Of a DNA stretch of 64,000 nucleotides, positions 34,898 to 42,077 are shown one piece after another; position 1 is the first letter of the stretch, and each line of letters opens with the position of its first letter. The stretch lies in NCBI RefSeq assembly GCF_008642335.1, contig NZ_CP029191.1, forward strand, positions 4,402,001 through 4,466,000, in the 5' to 3' direction. Source of the stretch: Streptomyces venezuelae. Its GTDB lineage: Bacteria; Actinomycetota; Actinomycetes; Streptomycetales; Streptomycetaceae. A program made the position numbers and the translations under genes. Below the pieces are notes generated by a model. That model did no database searches and had not been told where the DNA came from. It saw nothing but the letters and a program-made list of their open reading frames with translations.

Positions 34898-35224
34898 TCA
34901 CCACCACCCCGAGGACTTCGCGGCCTTCTTGGCGGCCTTGTCGGCGGCGGCCCGCTTCACGGCCTCATCCCGCTCGACCTGAAGGGCGTTGATCTCCGCC
35001 TGAAGCCGCGTCTGCGCCGACTCCCACGTCGTCGCGCCCTTCTCCTCGGCACGGGTGGGGTTCTTGTGCCGCACGACCGCGGTCGTCACGCCCGCCATCG
35101 CGGAGGCCAGGGCGCGGCGCTCGCGGCCGTTGAGCGCCCACATCTCGCGCTTGGCGGCGGCTTCGAGCTTGCGCTTGGTGGTGCGGATCTCGCGGTCAAT
35201 GCGGTTGATGTCAGGGGTACCCAC
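34898..35224 (-). CDS. Small charged coiled-coil protein of the transfer operon
   Basis: 108 residues from GTG 35224, chosen because AGGAGG lies six bases upstream. An ATG at 35326 overlapping the previous stop (TGATG) would add 34 residues and is the alternative. The protein is almost entirely helical and charged (REIRTTKRKLEAAAKREMWALNG, then EINALQVERDEAVKRAAADKAAKKAAK), ending in SSGWW. It is probably a cytoplasmic accessory to the membrane proteins encoded upstream. No family recognised. Confidence 0.65.
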   Translation of the reverse strand: MGTPDINRIDREIRTTKRKLEAAAKREMWALNGRERRALASAMAGVTTAVVRHKNPTRAEEKGATTWESAQTRLQAEINALQVERDEAVKRAAADKAAKKAAKSSGWW

Positions 35225-35325
35225 AGGGGGCCTCCTCGTGAGGAAACGTGCCTGGTCAGGGATGGGGGTGCGGGAGGGGGCGGCGATACCGGGCAGGTTG
35301 GAGCACTCGGCATACGCGGGGGCCA

Positions 35326-36183
35326 TCAGGCGACGCGTTTCCAGGCGGCCCGCAGACGGACTTCGGACGCGGCGTGCCCGGCGGCGCGGAAGCGGGTGGC
35401 CATGTCGCGGTAGGACAGGGCCGGGTCCTCGCTCGTGCGGATCGCGTCGACCAGCTGGTCGAGCGCGGCATCCGTGAGCGCGGGTGCGGCCGTTTCCAAC
35501 GCCGGGACCTGCTCGCTCGGGCCCCACACGGGAAGCTCCCAGCGGGCTGTGACGCCGGGTGTGACGGGACTCGTCACGCTGGTCAGGGCCTTGCCCGTGC
35601 CTTCGCCCTTGCGGGCCGTCTCCAGCGTCGACCAGGCCCCGGACAGGGTGCGGGCGGTCTTGGCCTGGACGCGGGCGACGCGTGCCCCGGCGGCCGTCAC
35701 AGCCGTCAGCCGCGTCTCCTCGGTGCTCGCCTCGGCCCGCAGCCGGGCACGGGCCACGGCCGCCTCATCGCGCGCCTCCTGCTGAATGCTCTGAATGGCA
35801 TCCAAGGCGTGGGTGGTGAGCGCGGTCCGCTCCCACAGACCGTGCACCAGCCACAGCGCCTTGGCAGCAATCGGCAGCCAGGCGACCGCCAGCCATGCGC
35901 CGGCGGATTCCTCGACGCTCACCGCGTGGGCAACCAGGACCCCGGCGGCCAGAAGACCGAAGGACCAGCCGACGGCGGTCACGGCGCGGTTGTGGTCGCC
36001 CTGCGCGGCGAGACGGCGTTCGTAGGCGAGGGTGGCCAGCCATCCGCCGTCGATGCCCAGACCGACGACCAGGGCGACGGGCCACGGCACCGTGCTACCG
36101 AGCCACATCATGACTACGGCGAGGGTGAGGACCATGGACACGGCCGTCATCGCGACCGCGGGCAGTACCGTCTTCGCCTTCAC
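35326..36183 (-). CDS. DUF2637-like membrane protein (Spd-type)
   Basis: 285 residues. Three or four N-terminal membrane helices (AVAMTAVSMVLTLAVVMMWLG, PVALVVGLGIDGGWLATLAYERR, AVGWSFGLLAAGVLVAHAV) match DUF2637 proteins of Streptomyces plasmids, which include spread proteins. The cytoplasmic half is a helical, Ala/Arg-rich stretch followed by a small HTH-like C-terminal domain (LSYRDMATRFRAAGHAASEVRLRAAW). GTG 36183 overlaps the stop of the upstream gene (GTGA). Confidence 0.75.
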   Translation of the reverse strand: MKAKTVLPAVAMTAVSMVLTLAVVMMWLGSTVPWPVALVVGLGIDGGWLATLAYERRLAAQGDHNRAVTAVGWSFGLLAAGVLVAHAVSVEESAGAWLAVAWLPIAAKALWLVHGLWERTALTTHALDAIQSIQQEARDEAAVARARLRAEASTEETRLTAVTAAGARVARVQAKTARTLSGAWSTLETARKGEGTGKALTSVTSPVTPGVTARWELPVWGPSEQVPALETAAPALTDAALDQLVDAIRTSEDPALSYRDMATRFRAAGHAASEVRLRAAWKRVA

Positions 36184-36629
36184 AGCGCACCTCCCGCCTG
36201 GAGGAGCGCGGCGAGGACGAGCAGGGCACCGCCCGCGCGGGTCAGGTCGACCGCTCGCTTCAGGCCGGTGAACTTGCGCACCGCGATGCGGGAGAGTCCG
36301 GCGATGTCCCGCGCCCGCTGGTCGTGGGCGAGTTCAGCGGTGATCTCCTCGGCGCTGAGCGTTGCCCACAGCGGGAAGCCGTGCCGACCGCCCAGGTTCG
36401 GACGCACCGATGACAGCAACAGCCCCGCAGCGGCGAGCAGCAACGCCATCCCCAGGCCGCCCACCGCACTGGCGGGCACGTACAGGGGTGCGTCCTTGGC
36501 GACCGTCCACGTTCCTGCGAGCAGCGCACCGACGAAGGCGAGCAGGAGACTGGTCTTGGTGTCGGTGCGGGCGATCTCGGCCTTCACCTCGGCGTGCGCG
36601 GCCGTCAGGTTGGAGTCGATGGCGCTCAT
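36180..36629 (-). CDS. Pycsar-effector-like membrane protein (PycTM family)
   Basis: 149 residues. The layout is an N-terminal amphipathic helix (AHAEVKAEIARTDTKTSLLLAF), a two-helix membrane hairpin (LLAFVGALLAGTWTV and VGGLGMALLLAAAGLLLSS), a soluble loop and a C-terminal membrane helix (AGGALLVLAALLQAGG). This is the arrangement of PF18967, whose founding members are membrane effectors of Pycsar anti-phage systems. No cyclase gene is nearby. Here it sits inside the transfer operon, coupled by overlaps to both neighbours, so a role in mating-pore function or exclusion is as likely as defence. Confidence 0.75.
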   Translation of the reverse strand: MSAIDSNLTAAHAEVKAEIARTDTKTSLLLAFVGALLAGTWTVAKDAPLYVPASAVGGLGMALLLAAAGLLLSSVRPNLGGRHGFPLWATLSAEEITAELAHDQRARDIAGLSRIAVRKFTGLKRAVDLTRAGGALLVLAALLQAGGAL

Positions 36630-36895
36630 GCCCCCACCCCCGGGACGTTCACCGGCGCGCTCGTGTTGGTCAGGGCGCGGCGGGCGGCGAGCACCTTGCG
36701 GCGGGCCCGGCGGATGCGGCGGGCGTCGACCTCGTTGGGGGTGCGGTCCAGGGTGATGATCTGCGCGTCCAGCAGCTCGACGTCCGCGAGGATCGCGGGC
36801 ATCTCGTGCTCGATGGCGTCCAGCTCGGCGGCCGTCGGCTCGCCCTCGAAGTCAGCGGCGGTAACGGCCGCCTGAAGTGCTGCGATGTGCTTCAT
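36626..36895 (-). CDS. DUF6284-like small helical protein
   Basis: 89 residues from ATG 36895. The sequence EGEPTAAELDAIEHEMPAIL, followed by LLDAQIITLD and an Arg-rich RRIRRARRKVLAARRAL, resembles the DUF6284 family found with AICE and plasmid transfer genes. All-helical, probably dimeric. It is the first gene of a chain of overlapping genes (36895 down to 35326) and follows a strong terminator, so a promoter should lie at 36895-36935. Confidence 0.65.
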   Translation of the reverse strand: MKHIAALQAAVTAADFEGEPTAAELDAIEHEMPAILADVELLDAQIITLDRTPNEVDARRIRRARRKVLAARRALTNTSAPVNVPGVGA

Positions 36896-36934
36896 GGGTC
36901 GTGTTCTCCCTAGCAGGTGGCAACGGCCCCAACA

Positions 36935-36964
36935 GAGCCCCCGGAGTTGCACCTCCGGGGGCTC
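36935..36964 (-). terminator. Terminator between the 52-residue gene and the transfer operon
   Basis: Twelve perfect base pairs GAGCCCCCGGAG/CTCCGGGGGCTC with a six-base loop. It would stop the leader transcript that carries the small protein gene at 37049-37207, or allow partial read-through into the transfer genes. Confidence 0.8.
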
Positions 36965-37048
36965 GCGCCGTTGTGGTGGTAGCCGCGCAGCAAGCGCGGC
37001 ACGGCCGACAGGAGCGGCCGCAACGCCCCGAACGGGGCAGGTGGGGTT

Positions 37049-37207
37049 CTACTCGTCGTCCTCGGCGTCGGTGCTCGCACCGCCACCCATGACCACGTCG
37101 CCGTAGACGACACCGCCGGACACACCGACCTGGGCCCCCAGGACGATGTCTCCGCCGAACGTGACGCTGTCGCCGAAGTCGAAGACGGCCCGGTTGTTGT
37201 CACTCAT
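37049..37207 (-). CDS. 52-residue Gly/Val-rich acidic protein
   Basis: A short gene with AAGGAG seven bases before ATG 37207. The protein reads as short beta-strand repeats (DSVTFGGDIVLGAQVGVSGG, then VVYGDVVMGGG) and an acidic end STDAEDDE. The repeating G-D-V/G-x-V pattern suggests a small beta-helix or sheet. No family recognised. It follows the structured leader RNA at 37256-37372 and precedes a terminator, so it may be strongly expressed on its own. Confidence 0.65.
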   Translation of the reverse strand: MSDNNRAVFDFGDSVTFGGDIVLGAQVGVSGGVVYGDVVMGGGASTDAEDDE

Positions 37208-37255
37208 GGACTGCTCCTTGGTGGGAGGGACGTGCACGCGGTCGGGTGACCGCAG

Positions 37256-37372
37256 TGCCCCGGGCGGGATTCGATCCCGCGTCCTCACGGCTGGATACCG
37301 GGGCGGAAGTACCTGTCTCCTTCGGGAGCTTGCGCTCCCGTCGTAGGCGTATGGAGACGTGACCTTTCGGTC
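37256..37372 (-). ncRNA. Structured leader RNA ending in a tRNA-like fold
   Basis: Read on the minus strand from 37372: a hairpin GACC-GAAA-GGTC (37361-37372), a helix GTCTCC/GGAGAC (37353-37358 with 37315-37320) enclosing CGGGAGC-GCAA-GCTCCCG (37323-37340), then a 49-nt tRNA-like unit (37256-37304). That unit has a seven-pair acceptor GCCCCGG/CCGGGGC, a five-pair T arm GCGGG-ATCGAAT-CCCGC and a discriminator A, but only 17 nt where D and anticodon arms should be. Both small hairpins carry GNRA tetraloops. It could be the leader of the 52-residue gene, an independent RNA or a decayed tRNA. Confidence 0.55.
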
Positions 37373-37533
37373 TAAGCCCTCCGGTGAATGACAAGGCGCC
37401 GGGTCGCCTCCCCCCGTCCAACGCGGGGCTCCTGGCCGTGCGGTCGTGCTGGTCAAGCGGCGGGCGGCATAGGACCTCACGTAGAAGCGAGCTATCCCGA
37501 CCACGCTGCTCATGCGGCAACCCTCCGGAACGC

Positions 37534-37625
37534 TGTCCCGGGACTGTCGCTGGGCATGGCAAGAGATTTACATGAAGTCCCGGGACTGTCAACAGTCCCG
37601 GGATAGCTGTCAATCCCGGGACTGT
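37534..37625. promoter_or_regulatory. Four GntR operator-like sites
   Basis: CCCGGGACTGT occurs at 37537, 37579 and 37615, and its complement ACAGTCCCGGG at about 37592. The CCCGGG centres are spaced 42, 18 and 18 bp. They lie upstream of gntR and overlap the likely promoter of the transfer side, as expected for a KorSA-like repressor that controls itself and the transfer genes. Confidence 0.65.
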
Positions 37626-37660
37626 GGTTCACTGGCCTGGTTGATGAGGAGGGGTTCTGT

Positions 37661-38473
37661 ATGGCACCCAAAACGCCGCAATGGCGTGGACTCGCGGATC
37701 AGATCGCTCGGGACATCGCGGCCGGCGCATCCGGGTATCAGCCCGGAGACCAGCTCCCGCAGATTCGGGACCTGGTCGAGCAAGGCAAGGGATCGAAGAC
37801 CACTGTCCTTGCGGCGTACAAGGCGCTGGAGGCCGAGGGCCTGGTCAGCATGGTCCGCGGGCACGGGACGAAGGTGCGCCAACGCCCGCCGCACCAGATC
37901 CGCCGCCACCAGGAGCGTTACGTCTGGGAGAAGAAGCTCGCCCTGAGGCCCGACGAGGTGCGCCGCAACAATGGCGTGGTCGACAAGGACACGGGTCTGG
38001 AGCACGACCAGATCCACACGCACGCGACGTTCAGGGCCGTCCCCGCCGATGCAGAACTCGCCGAACGATTCGGCGTGGAGGTGGGCACCCTGATGCTGCA
38101 CCGGCAGTACTGGCACAGTGCCGGGGACGATCCAACCGCGCTATCGCTGATCGACTCCTACCTCGTCCATGAGGTCGCCGCCCGTAACCCCGAGTTGTTG
38201 GACAGCGCCAAGGAACCGTGGCCCGGCGGGACGCACCATCAACTGAGCACCATCGGGCTTGAGATCGACCGGATCGACGACGGCGTCAGGACCCGGCTCG
38301 CCACCCAGGCCGAGGCTCGCAAGCTGGGCATCCCGACCGGCAGCGCCGTGCTCCTCCTGGACAAGACCAGCGTTTCGACCGAGGGCGACGTCGTCGAGTA
38401 CTCGCACGTGGTGCTCCCCGGTGAACGCACAGAGCTGCGGTACTCCGTGCCGCTGGAGAGGTGGACCCCATGA
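37661..38473 (+). CDS. GntR/HutC-family regulator, probable AICE repressor
   Basis: 270 residues: an N-terminal winged helix (WRGLADQIARDIAAG ... KTTVLAAYKALEAEGLVSMVRGHGTKV) and a C-terminal UTRA ligand domain (AELAERFGVEVGTLMLHRQYWH ... GIPTGSAVLLLDKTSVSTEG). In pSAM2 the GntR protein KorSA silences transfer and replication genes. GAGGAGG lies upstream of ATG 37661. Its likely operators are the four repeats directly upstream. The stop overlaps the start of a glycosyltransferase gene. Confidence 0.87.
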   Translation: MAPKTPQWRGLADQIARDIAAGASGYQPGDQLPQIRDLVEQGKGSKTTVLAAYKALEAEGLVSMVRGHGTKVRQRPPHQIRRHQERYVWEKKLALRPDEVRRNNGVVDKDTGLEHDQIHTHATFRAVPADAELAERFGVEVGTLMLHRQYWHSAGDDPTALSLIDSYLVHEVAARNPELLDSAKEPWPGGTHHQLSTIGLEIDRIDDGVRTRLATQAEARKLGIPTGSAVLLLDKTSVSTEGDVVEYSHVVLPGERTELRYSVPLERWTP

Positions 38474-39222
38474 CCCGGATCATGTCGGTCGTGACGCCGG
38501 TTCACGATGCGGCGCTGCTCTTCCTGCCCGATGCCTTCGCCTCGCTCTGTGCGCAGGAGCTGCCGACGGGCTGGGACTGGGAGTGGCTGATCCAGGTCGA
38601 CGGCGGCAAGGAAACGGACGTGCCCGCCGACATCCGCGAAGACGCGCGCGTCGCGGTCGGCGACAACAGGCGCGGCGGTCCTGGAGTCGCCCGGACCATG
38701 GCTTGGGGCCGCAGCCGCGGCGAGCTGGTGAAGGTCTTGGACGCTGACGATGTCCTGCCCGCCGGCGCCCTCGCCCGGGACATCGAGGTGATGGAGACGC
38801 ACCCGTCCGTCGGCTGGACGGTGTGCAAGGTGCTTGACCTCATGCCGGACGGCTCACTGGTGCACTACACACTCGGCGACCCGGCCCCCGGCCAGCTTCC
38901 CCGGGGCGAGCTGTACGCCTACTGGTCGACCACGCACCGCCCCGCGGTGCATCCCGCATCGCTCTGCATCCGGGAGAGCCTGCTTGCCGAAGCCGGGGGG
39001 TGGATGGCGCTACCCGCGTCGGAAGACACCGCCCTGTTGCTGGCTCTCGACGTGATGGCTGACGGCTGGTTCATCGGCGAGGCAGGACTGCACTACCGCA
39101 AGCACCCGGACCAGACGACCGCTCACCCGGACCACCGTGGGAGCGCAGAGTGGGAGGCCAGAATGGGAGCAATCGGCAAGCGCGCGAAAGCACTTGCTCG
39201 TCAGCAGCTCCCCAACATGTGA
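38470..39222 (+). CDS. Family 2 glycosyltransferase coupled to the AICE repressor
   Basis: 250 residues of GT-A fold: TPVHDAALLFLPDAFASLCAQ at the N-terminus (nucleotide-sugar site), RGGPGVARTMAWGRSRGELV, the metal-binding LDADD (about residue 96) and the catalytic region near SEDTALLLALDVM. No membrane helix, so it acts in the cytoplasm or at the membrane surface; donor and acceptor are unknown. ATG 38470 overlaps the gntR stop as ATGA, an unusual pairing of repressor and sugar enzyme. A terminator follows at 39237. Confidence 0.82.
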   Translation: MTRIMSVVTPVHDAALLFLPDAFASLCAQELPTGWDWEWLIQVDGGKETDVPADIREDARVAVGDNRRGGPGVARTMAWGRSRGELVKVLDADDVLPAGALARDIEVMETHPSVGWTVCKVLDLMPDGSLVHYTLGDPAPGQLPRGELYAYWSTTHRPAVHPASLCIRESLLAEAGGWMALPASEDTALLLALDVMADGWFIGEAGLHYRKHPDQTTAHPDHRGSAEWEARMGAIGKRAKALARQQLPNM

Positions 39223-39236
39223 ACGCTGTCGACGTA

Positions 39237-39267
39237 AGAGCCTCGGGTCCAGTTCCCGGGGCTCTTT
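39237..39267 (+). terminator. Terminator of the gntR-glycosyltransferase operon
   Basis: AGAGCCTCGGG pairs with CCCGGGGCTCT (one G-T pair), seven-base loop, then TT. Confidence 0.75.
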
Positions 39268-39463
39268 GTAGATCAGGAACACGTGTGGGGAGCGCTGCTA
39301 GGGCTGAAAGCAGTTGCTGTCCCAGCGCGTGTGGCCGTCTCCGAATGATCGGCGGGCGGCTTACAGGGACATGACCGCTCGAACCGAAACTGTTCGAGTA
39401 CATGCCGCTATCCTGTTTTGCGTGCCATTATGGTAGCTCCAGGGTCGACTTTCAGGTGGCAGC

Positions 39464-40102
39464 ATGCTCCTCGGATTTCAGCTTGATATGGGAACCGTTC
39501 CAGCCTGGTTCGGCGGGGCATCACTCGTGCTGGCTTTGATCATTTTCGGTAAGGATCACAATGCGAACGACCGGAAGTACGTAGACCTTGTTGCGGTGTG
39601 GTGGAATATCGAATACGCGATTAGGTCACCTAGTGACCCGACGCGGACTGAAGAAGTAGACCTCACTATCTGGCTCAAAAATGCTAGCAACCTCCCAGTG
39701 GAGATTACGTCTGTAAGGTACAAACTTACGCCTAGCTGGCTTATCCGTGATCTCGCGCAATGGCCTTGCCGGGATGACGGAACTCTTATGGAGCCAAGCG
39801 AACCTGGGTTTACAGGGGTCTGGTCCGTAGGTACAGGGAGTGAGAGTGGAATTTATCTTATCCAAGACGTCAGAATTCCACCTGGAGAGACCATTGCGTG
39901 CACCCCGCATACGATCAATATTGCCCATTTGGCCCCTGAGTATGCCGTACAACTGAATCCGATAAACGGCGTGAAATGCAAAATTGAACACATGGATGTG
40001 ATCGATAATGCTGGCAGGGAGTGGGAGGTGCGCCCCGGCGTCGCAAGGCGCCCGATCCGGATGCGTTGGTACAGAAAGAAGTGGCGCTCGCGAAGGGGGT
40101 GA
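39464..40102 (+). CDS. Membrane-anchored cargo protein of unknown function
   Basis: 212 residues. One N-terminal hydrophobic segment (WFGGASLVLALIIFG) is followed by a soluble beta-rich domain (VDLTIWLKNASNLPVEITSVRYKLTPSW ... YLIQDVRIPPGETIACTPHTIN) resembling an immunoglobulin-like sandwich, then a basic end. Base composition is far less GC-rich than the rest of the element, with A/T-ending codons throughout, which points to a different source. The stop at 40102 is 56 bp before the start of the DUF4365 gene, so the two probably form one unit. No family recognised. Confidence 0.65.
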   Translation: MLLGFQLDMGTVPAWFGGASLVLALIIFGKDHNANDRKYVDLVAVWWNIEYAIRSPSDPTRTEEVDLTIWLKNASNLPVEITSVRYKLTPSWLIRDLAQWPCRDDGTLMEPSEPGFTGVWSVGTGSESGIYLIQDVRIPPGETIACTPHTINIAHLAPEYAVQLNPINGVKCKIEHMDVIDNAGREWEVRPGVARRPIRMRWYRKKWRSRRG

Positions 40103-40158
40103 ATTTCGCGGCGCGATGCGAAGGCGGTGTTGAAAGTCGGTTTCCGGCAGGGGGAAGC

Positions 40159-41025
40159 GTGACAAATCGTCCGGTGCAACACAGGATTGCTTCCATAGCG
40201 GTCGCAGGTGTGAGGCGAGAGTGGAACCTTCAAGGACATGCAGTCGACGAGATTCATGAGGACTATGGGGAAGACCTCATGGTGCAAGTCTGCTTTGAGG
40301 GTCGACTAGATCCAGCACGCGTATGGGTGCAGGTGAAAGGGACGCAAAAGGATTGCTCGGGTCCACTGCCTGCGGTAAAGGTTAAGGCTCGTCAGGTGTT
40401 GCGATGGGCCAGGACTGCGGACCTTGTGGTTGTGGTCCTTTGGAGCGTAAACGAGAATCGAGGCTGGTTTACACTTCCGCAAGACCAGTTTGACCATGTG
40501 GAACTAAGGGACGGATCTGACGACGCGGTTACTCGACTTCGCTTTAGTAGAGAATTTGCTTTCAATCAAGATGCCGTGATAAAGCTCGCGTGGGCTGCTC
40601 GCATTGAGCATGCGAATCGCGCGATTGTTTATGCAAGATCCTGCCTCGCTGAGGCTGTCGAAATGGGCCTCGAAGAAAACAAGAGCTTCTACAGGGGGGT
40701 GCTGGCGTCTCTGGATTTCGATTTCGGGGTCTCCATAAAAGCCGTAAACCCGAAGGGCGGATTTACGGAAGATTTCCCCCTGCTGGTTTGGGATCATTTG
40801 AAAGTTCAGGATTTCGAGGATCTTGATATGGCCACTTCGAAGGCAATGATTACGGCTTTCTTCGAAGTGATCTCGAAAAATTGTGCCGGGAATGGGGCGC
40901 CCCTTCCGTTGGTCAAAGAACTCTGCGCCGTCTTTCACCCACTGTTGTTTGATGAGGGGATGATGCGAGTGCTGGAAGAGGCAAGGAAGATAGACCCTAG
41001 GCGAACCGGAGACGCAAAGAGTTAG
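40159..41025 (+). CDS. DUF4365-like protein, probable PD-(D/E)xK nuclease fold
   Basis: 288 residues from GTG 40159, which has a GGGGGAA site upstream; a longer frame from 40021 overlaps the previous gene. The N-terminal 140 residues match DUF4365: HRIASIAVAGVRREWNLQGH, then GEDLMVQVCFEG and WVQVKGTQK (Asp and the QxK of the nuclease core), then VLRWARTADLVVVVLWSVNENRGWF. The C-terminal half is helical and unassigned. It has the same low GC as the gene before it. DUF4365 genes are often found among bacterial defence genes, so this pair is a candidate defence cargo of the AICE. Confidence 0.72.
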   Translation: MTNRPVQHRIASIAVAGVRREWNLQGHAVDEIHEDYGEDLMVQVCFEGRLDPARVWVQVKGTQKDCSGPLPAVKVKARQVLRWARTADLVVVVLWSVNENRGWFTLPQDQFDHVELRDGSDDAVTRLRFSREFAFNQDAVIKLAWAARIEHANRAIVYARSCLAEAVEMGLEENKSFYRGVLASLDFDFGVSIKAVNPKGGFTEDFPLLVWDHLKVQDFEDLDMATSKAMITAFFEVISKNCAGNGAPLPLVKELCAVFHPLLFDEGMMRVLEEARKIDPRRTGDAKS

Positions 41026-41076
41026 CTCCTCGGCCGCGAAGCTTTTTCAGCCGCATTTCCTTCTTGTGGCGCCTGG

Positions 41077-41295
41077 TCAGTCGAGTTCGGTTGCGGCTGG
41101 GCGGTTCGGGCAGTGGGGGCCGCACTCGTACACCTCGATGGACAAGTCGTGTGCTCCTTCGTGTCCTTGGGCGCGGCCGGCGGACCTTGCGCCGTGCCAG
41201 ATCGGGGCGTCGCACCAGCAGCAGTGCCAGCCGAGGTACTGCCAGGCGTTGAGCGTGCTGGCGCGTGGTGGCTTCGGGCGCCGCGTCTCGGTCAT
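41077..41295 (-). CDS. Cysteine-rich small protein (second of a pair)
   Basis: 72 residues. Paired cysteines in GWHCCWCDAPIWHG and ECGPHCP suggest a bound zinc ion. The start ATG overlaps the stop of the upstream gene (ATGA at 41292-41295). Proteins of this type accompany small GntR regulators in many Streptomyces mobile elements and regulatory loci. Function unknown. Confidence 0.65.
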   Translation of the reverse strand: MTETRRPKPPRASTLNAWQYLGWHCCWCDAPIWHGARSAGRAQGHEGAHDLSIEVYECGPHCPNRPAATELD

Positions 41296-41510
41296 GGCCG
41301 GTCGGCGAACGGGACTAGGTTGTGCTGCTCGCGGCAGGGGAGGCACGCGAAGTCCACGCGCCCAGGGCCGGAGCATTGTTCCATCACGTTGATGACGCGG
41401 ATTCCCGCGCTATAACCGTGGTGCCACGAGCAGTAGCCGTAGCTTCCCGGCTCCATCACGGCCGGACTTGGGCTGGTCCGTGTGATCGGGTCCTGCGTAG
41501 CCTCGTTCAT
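41292..41510 (-). CDS. Cysteine-rich small protein (first of a pair)
   Basis: 72 residues with YCSWHHGYSAG and CSGPGRVDFACLPCREQH, again suggesting a zinc site. Coupled to the next gene by a four-base overlap. Divergent from the small GntR gene across 155 bp that contain CTAG repeats. Ordinary high-GC codon use, unlike the neighbouring cargo pair. Confidence 0.65.
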   Translation of the reverse strand: MNEATQDPITRTSPSPAVMEPGSYGYCSWHHGYSAGIRVINVMEQCSGPGRVDFACLPCREQHNLVPFADRP

Positions 41511-41586
41511 GTCGACTCCACGTCAGTCGTCCACGCCCCCGGGTCGTTCGCGCGGCCGCGGGGGTGATGTGCGTTCCCGCAGCGTA

Positions 41587-41613
41587 GGCCTAGCTAGCTA
41601 GGGTGGCTAGGCC
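41587..41613. promoter_or_regulatory. CTAG-rich inverted repeat upstream of the small GntR gene
   Basis: GGCCTAG (41587-41593) and CTAGGCC (41607-41613) flank CTAGCTAGGGTGG. CTAG is rare in this DNA, yet four occur in 27 bp. Likely operator for the divergent small GntR regulator and the cysteine-rich pair. Confidence 0.5.
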
Positions 41614-41665
41614 ATGCAAGCTATCTCGTCTCGCCGATACAGCCTGCCCTGCCTAGCTTCGGATC

Positions 41666-41902
41666 ATGGATTGGAAGCCGGACATCCCGCGGTGGAAGCA
41701 GGTCTACGCGGTCTTTGAGCAGCGGATCGCCGATGGCGAGTACCCGCCGGGGAGCCAGTTGCCGGGCGTCCTCGCGATCCAGGGTGAGTTCGGCATTGCG
41801 CAGATGACCGCCCGACGAGTACTCACTGAGCTTCGCGAGGCGGGGCTCGCACAGATGCAGCCGGGCATCGGAACCTTCGTTACTGAGCTGCCCAAGCCGT
41901 AG
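41666..41902 (+). CDS. GntR-type winged-helix regulator without ligand domain
   Basis: 78 residues, only the DNA-binding domain: WKQVYAVFEQRIADGEYPPGSQLPGVLAIQ followed by AQMTARRVLTELREAGLAQMQPGIGTFV. Such minimal GntR proteins (YtrA-like but shorter) are common in Streptomyces, usually next to a cysteine-rich protein gene, as here. It probably binds the CTAG-rich palindrome just upstream. It is the last gene of the AICE before the right attachment repeat. Confidence 0.8.
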   Translation: MDWKPDIPRWKQVYAVFEQRIADGEYPPGSQLPGVLAIQGEFGIAQMTARRVLTELREAGLAQMQPGIGTFVTELPKP

Positions 41903-41938
41903 TCGCGCACCTGTCCCAGCTTGGTCGGGCGGCTGGGG

Positions 41939-41958
41939 CCAGTCTCAGTTCTAGTCTC
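41939..41958 (+). promoter_or_regulatory. Candidate integrase arm-binding site, right
   Basis: Exact copy of the 20-base sequence at 27092-27111, same orientation, 119 bp before the right attachment core. See the left copy. Confidence 0.6.
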
Positions 41959-42077
41959 GGTTGCCGCCTCATCCGGCATCGTCTGCTCTCGTCCGCGAAC
42001 GTCCGCTACCGCCTTTGACCTGCGCGGTCGGCTCGCGCGGGGACGTCCCCGGACCGCCGTGGATCAAGGCCGGACAG

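Larger units (their letters stand above)
37208..37660. other. Divergent control region of the AICE
   Basis: 453 bp between the 52-residue gene and gntR. It holds the structured RNA (37256-37372), an apparently featureless stretch (37373-37530) and four operator-like sites around 37534-37625. The AT-rich AGAGATTTACATGAAG between sites 1 and 2 is the best candidate for a -10 region toward the transfer genes. Confidence 0.7.

Noticed and set aside
39464..41025. Toxin-antitoxin pair as an explanation of the low-GC cargo
   Set aside because: Both proteins are much longer than typical toxin-antitoxin partners and neither has a DNA-binding antitoxin fold.
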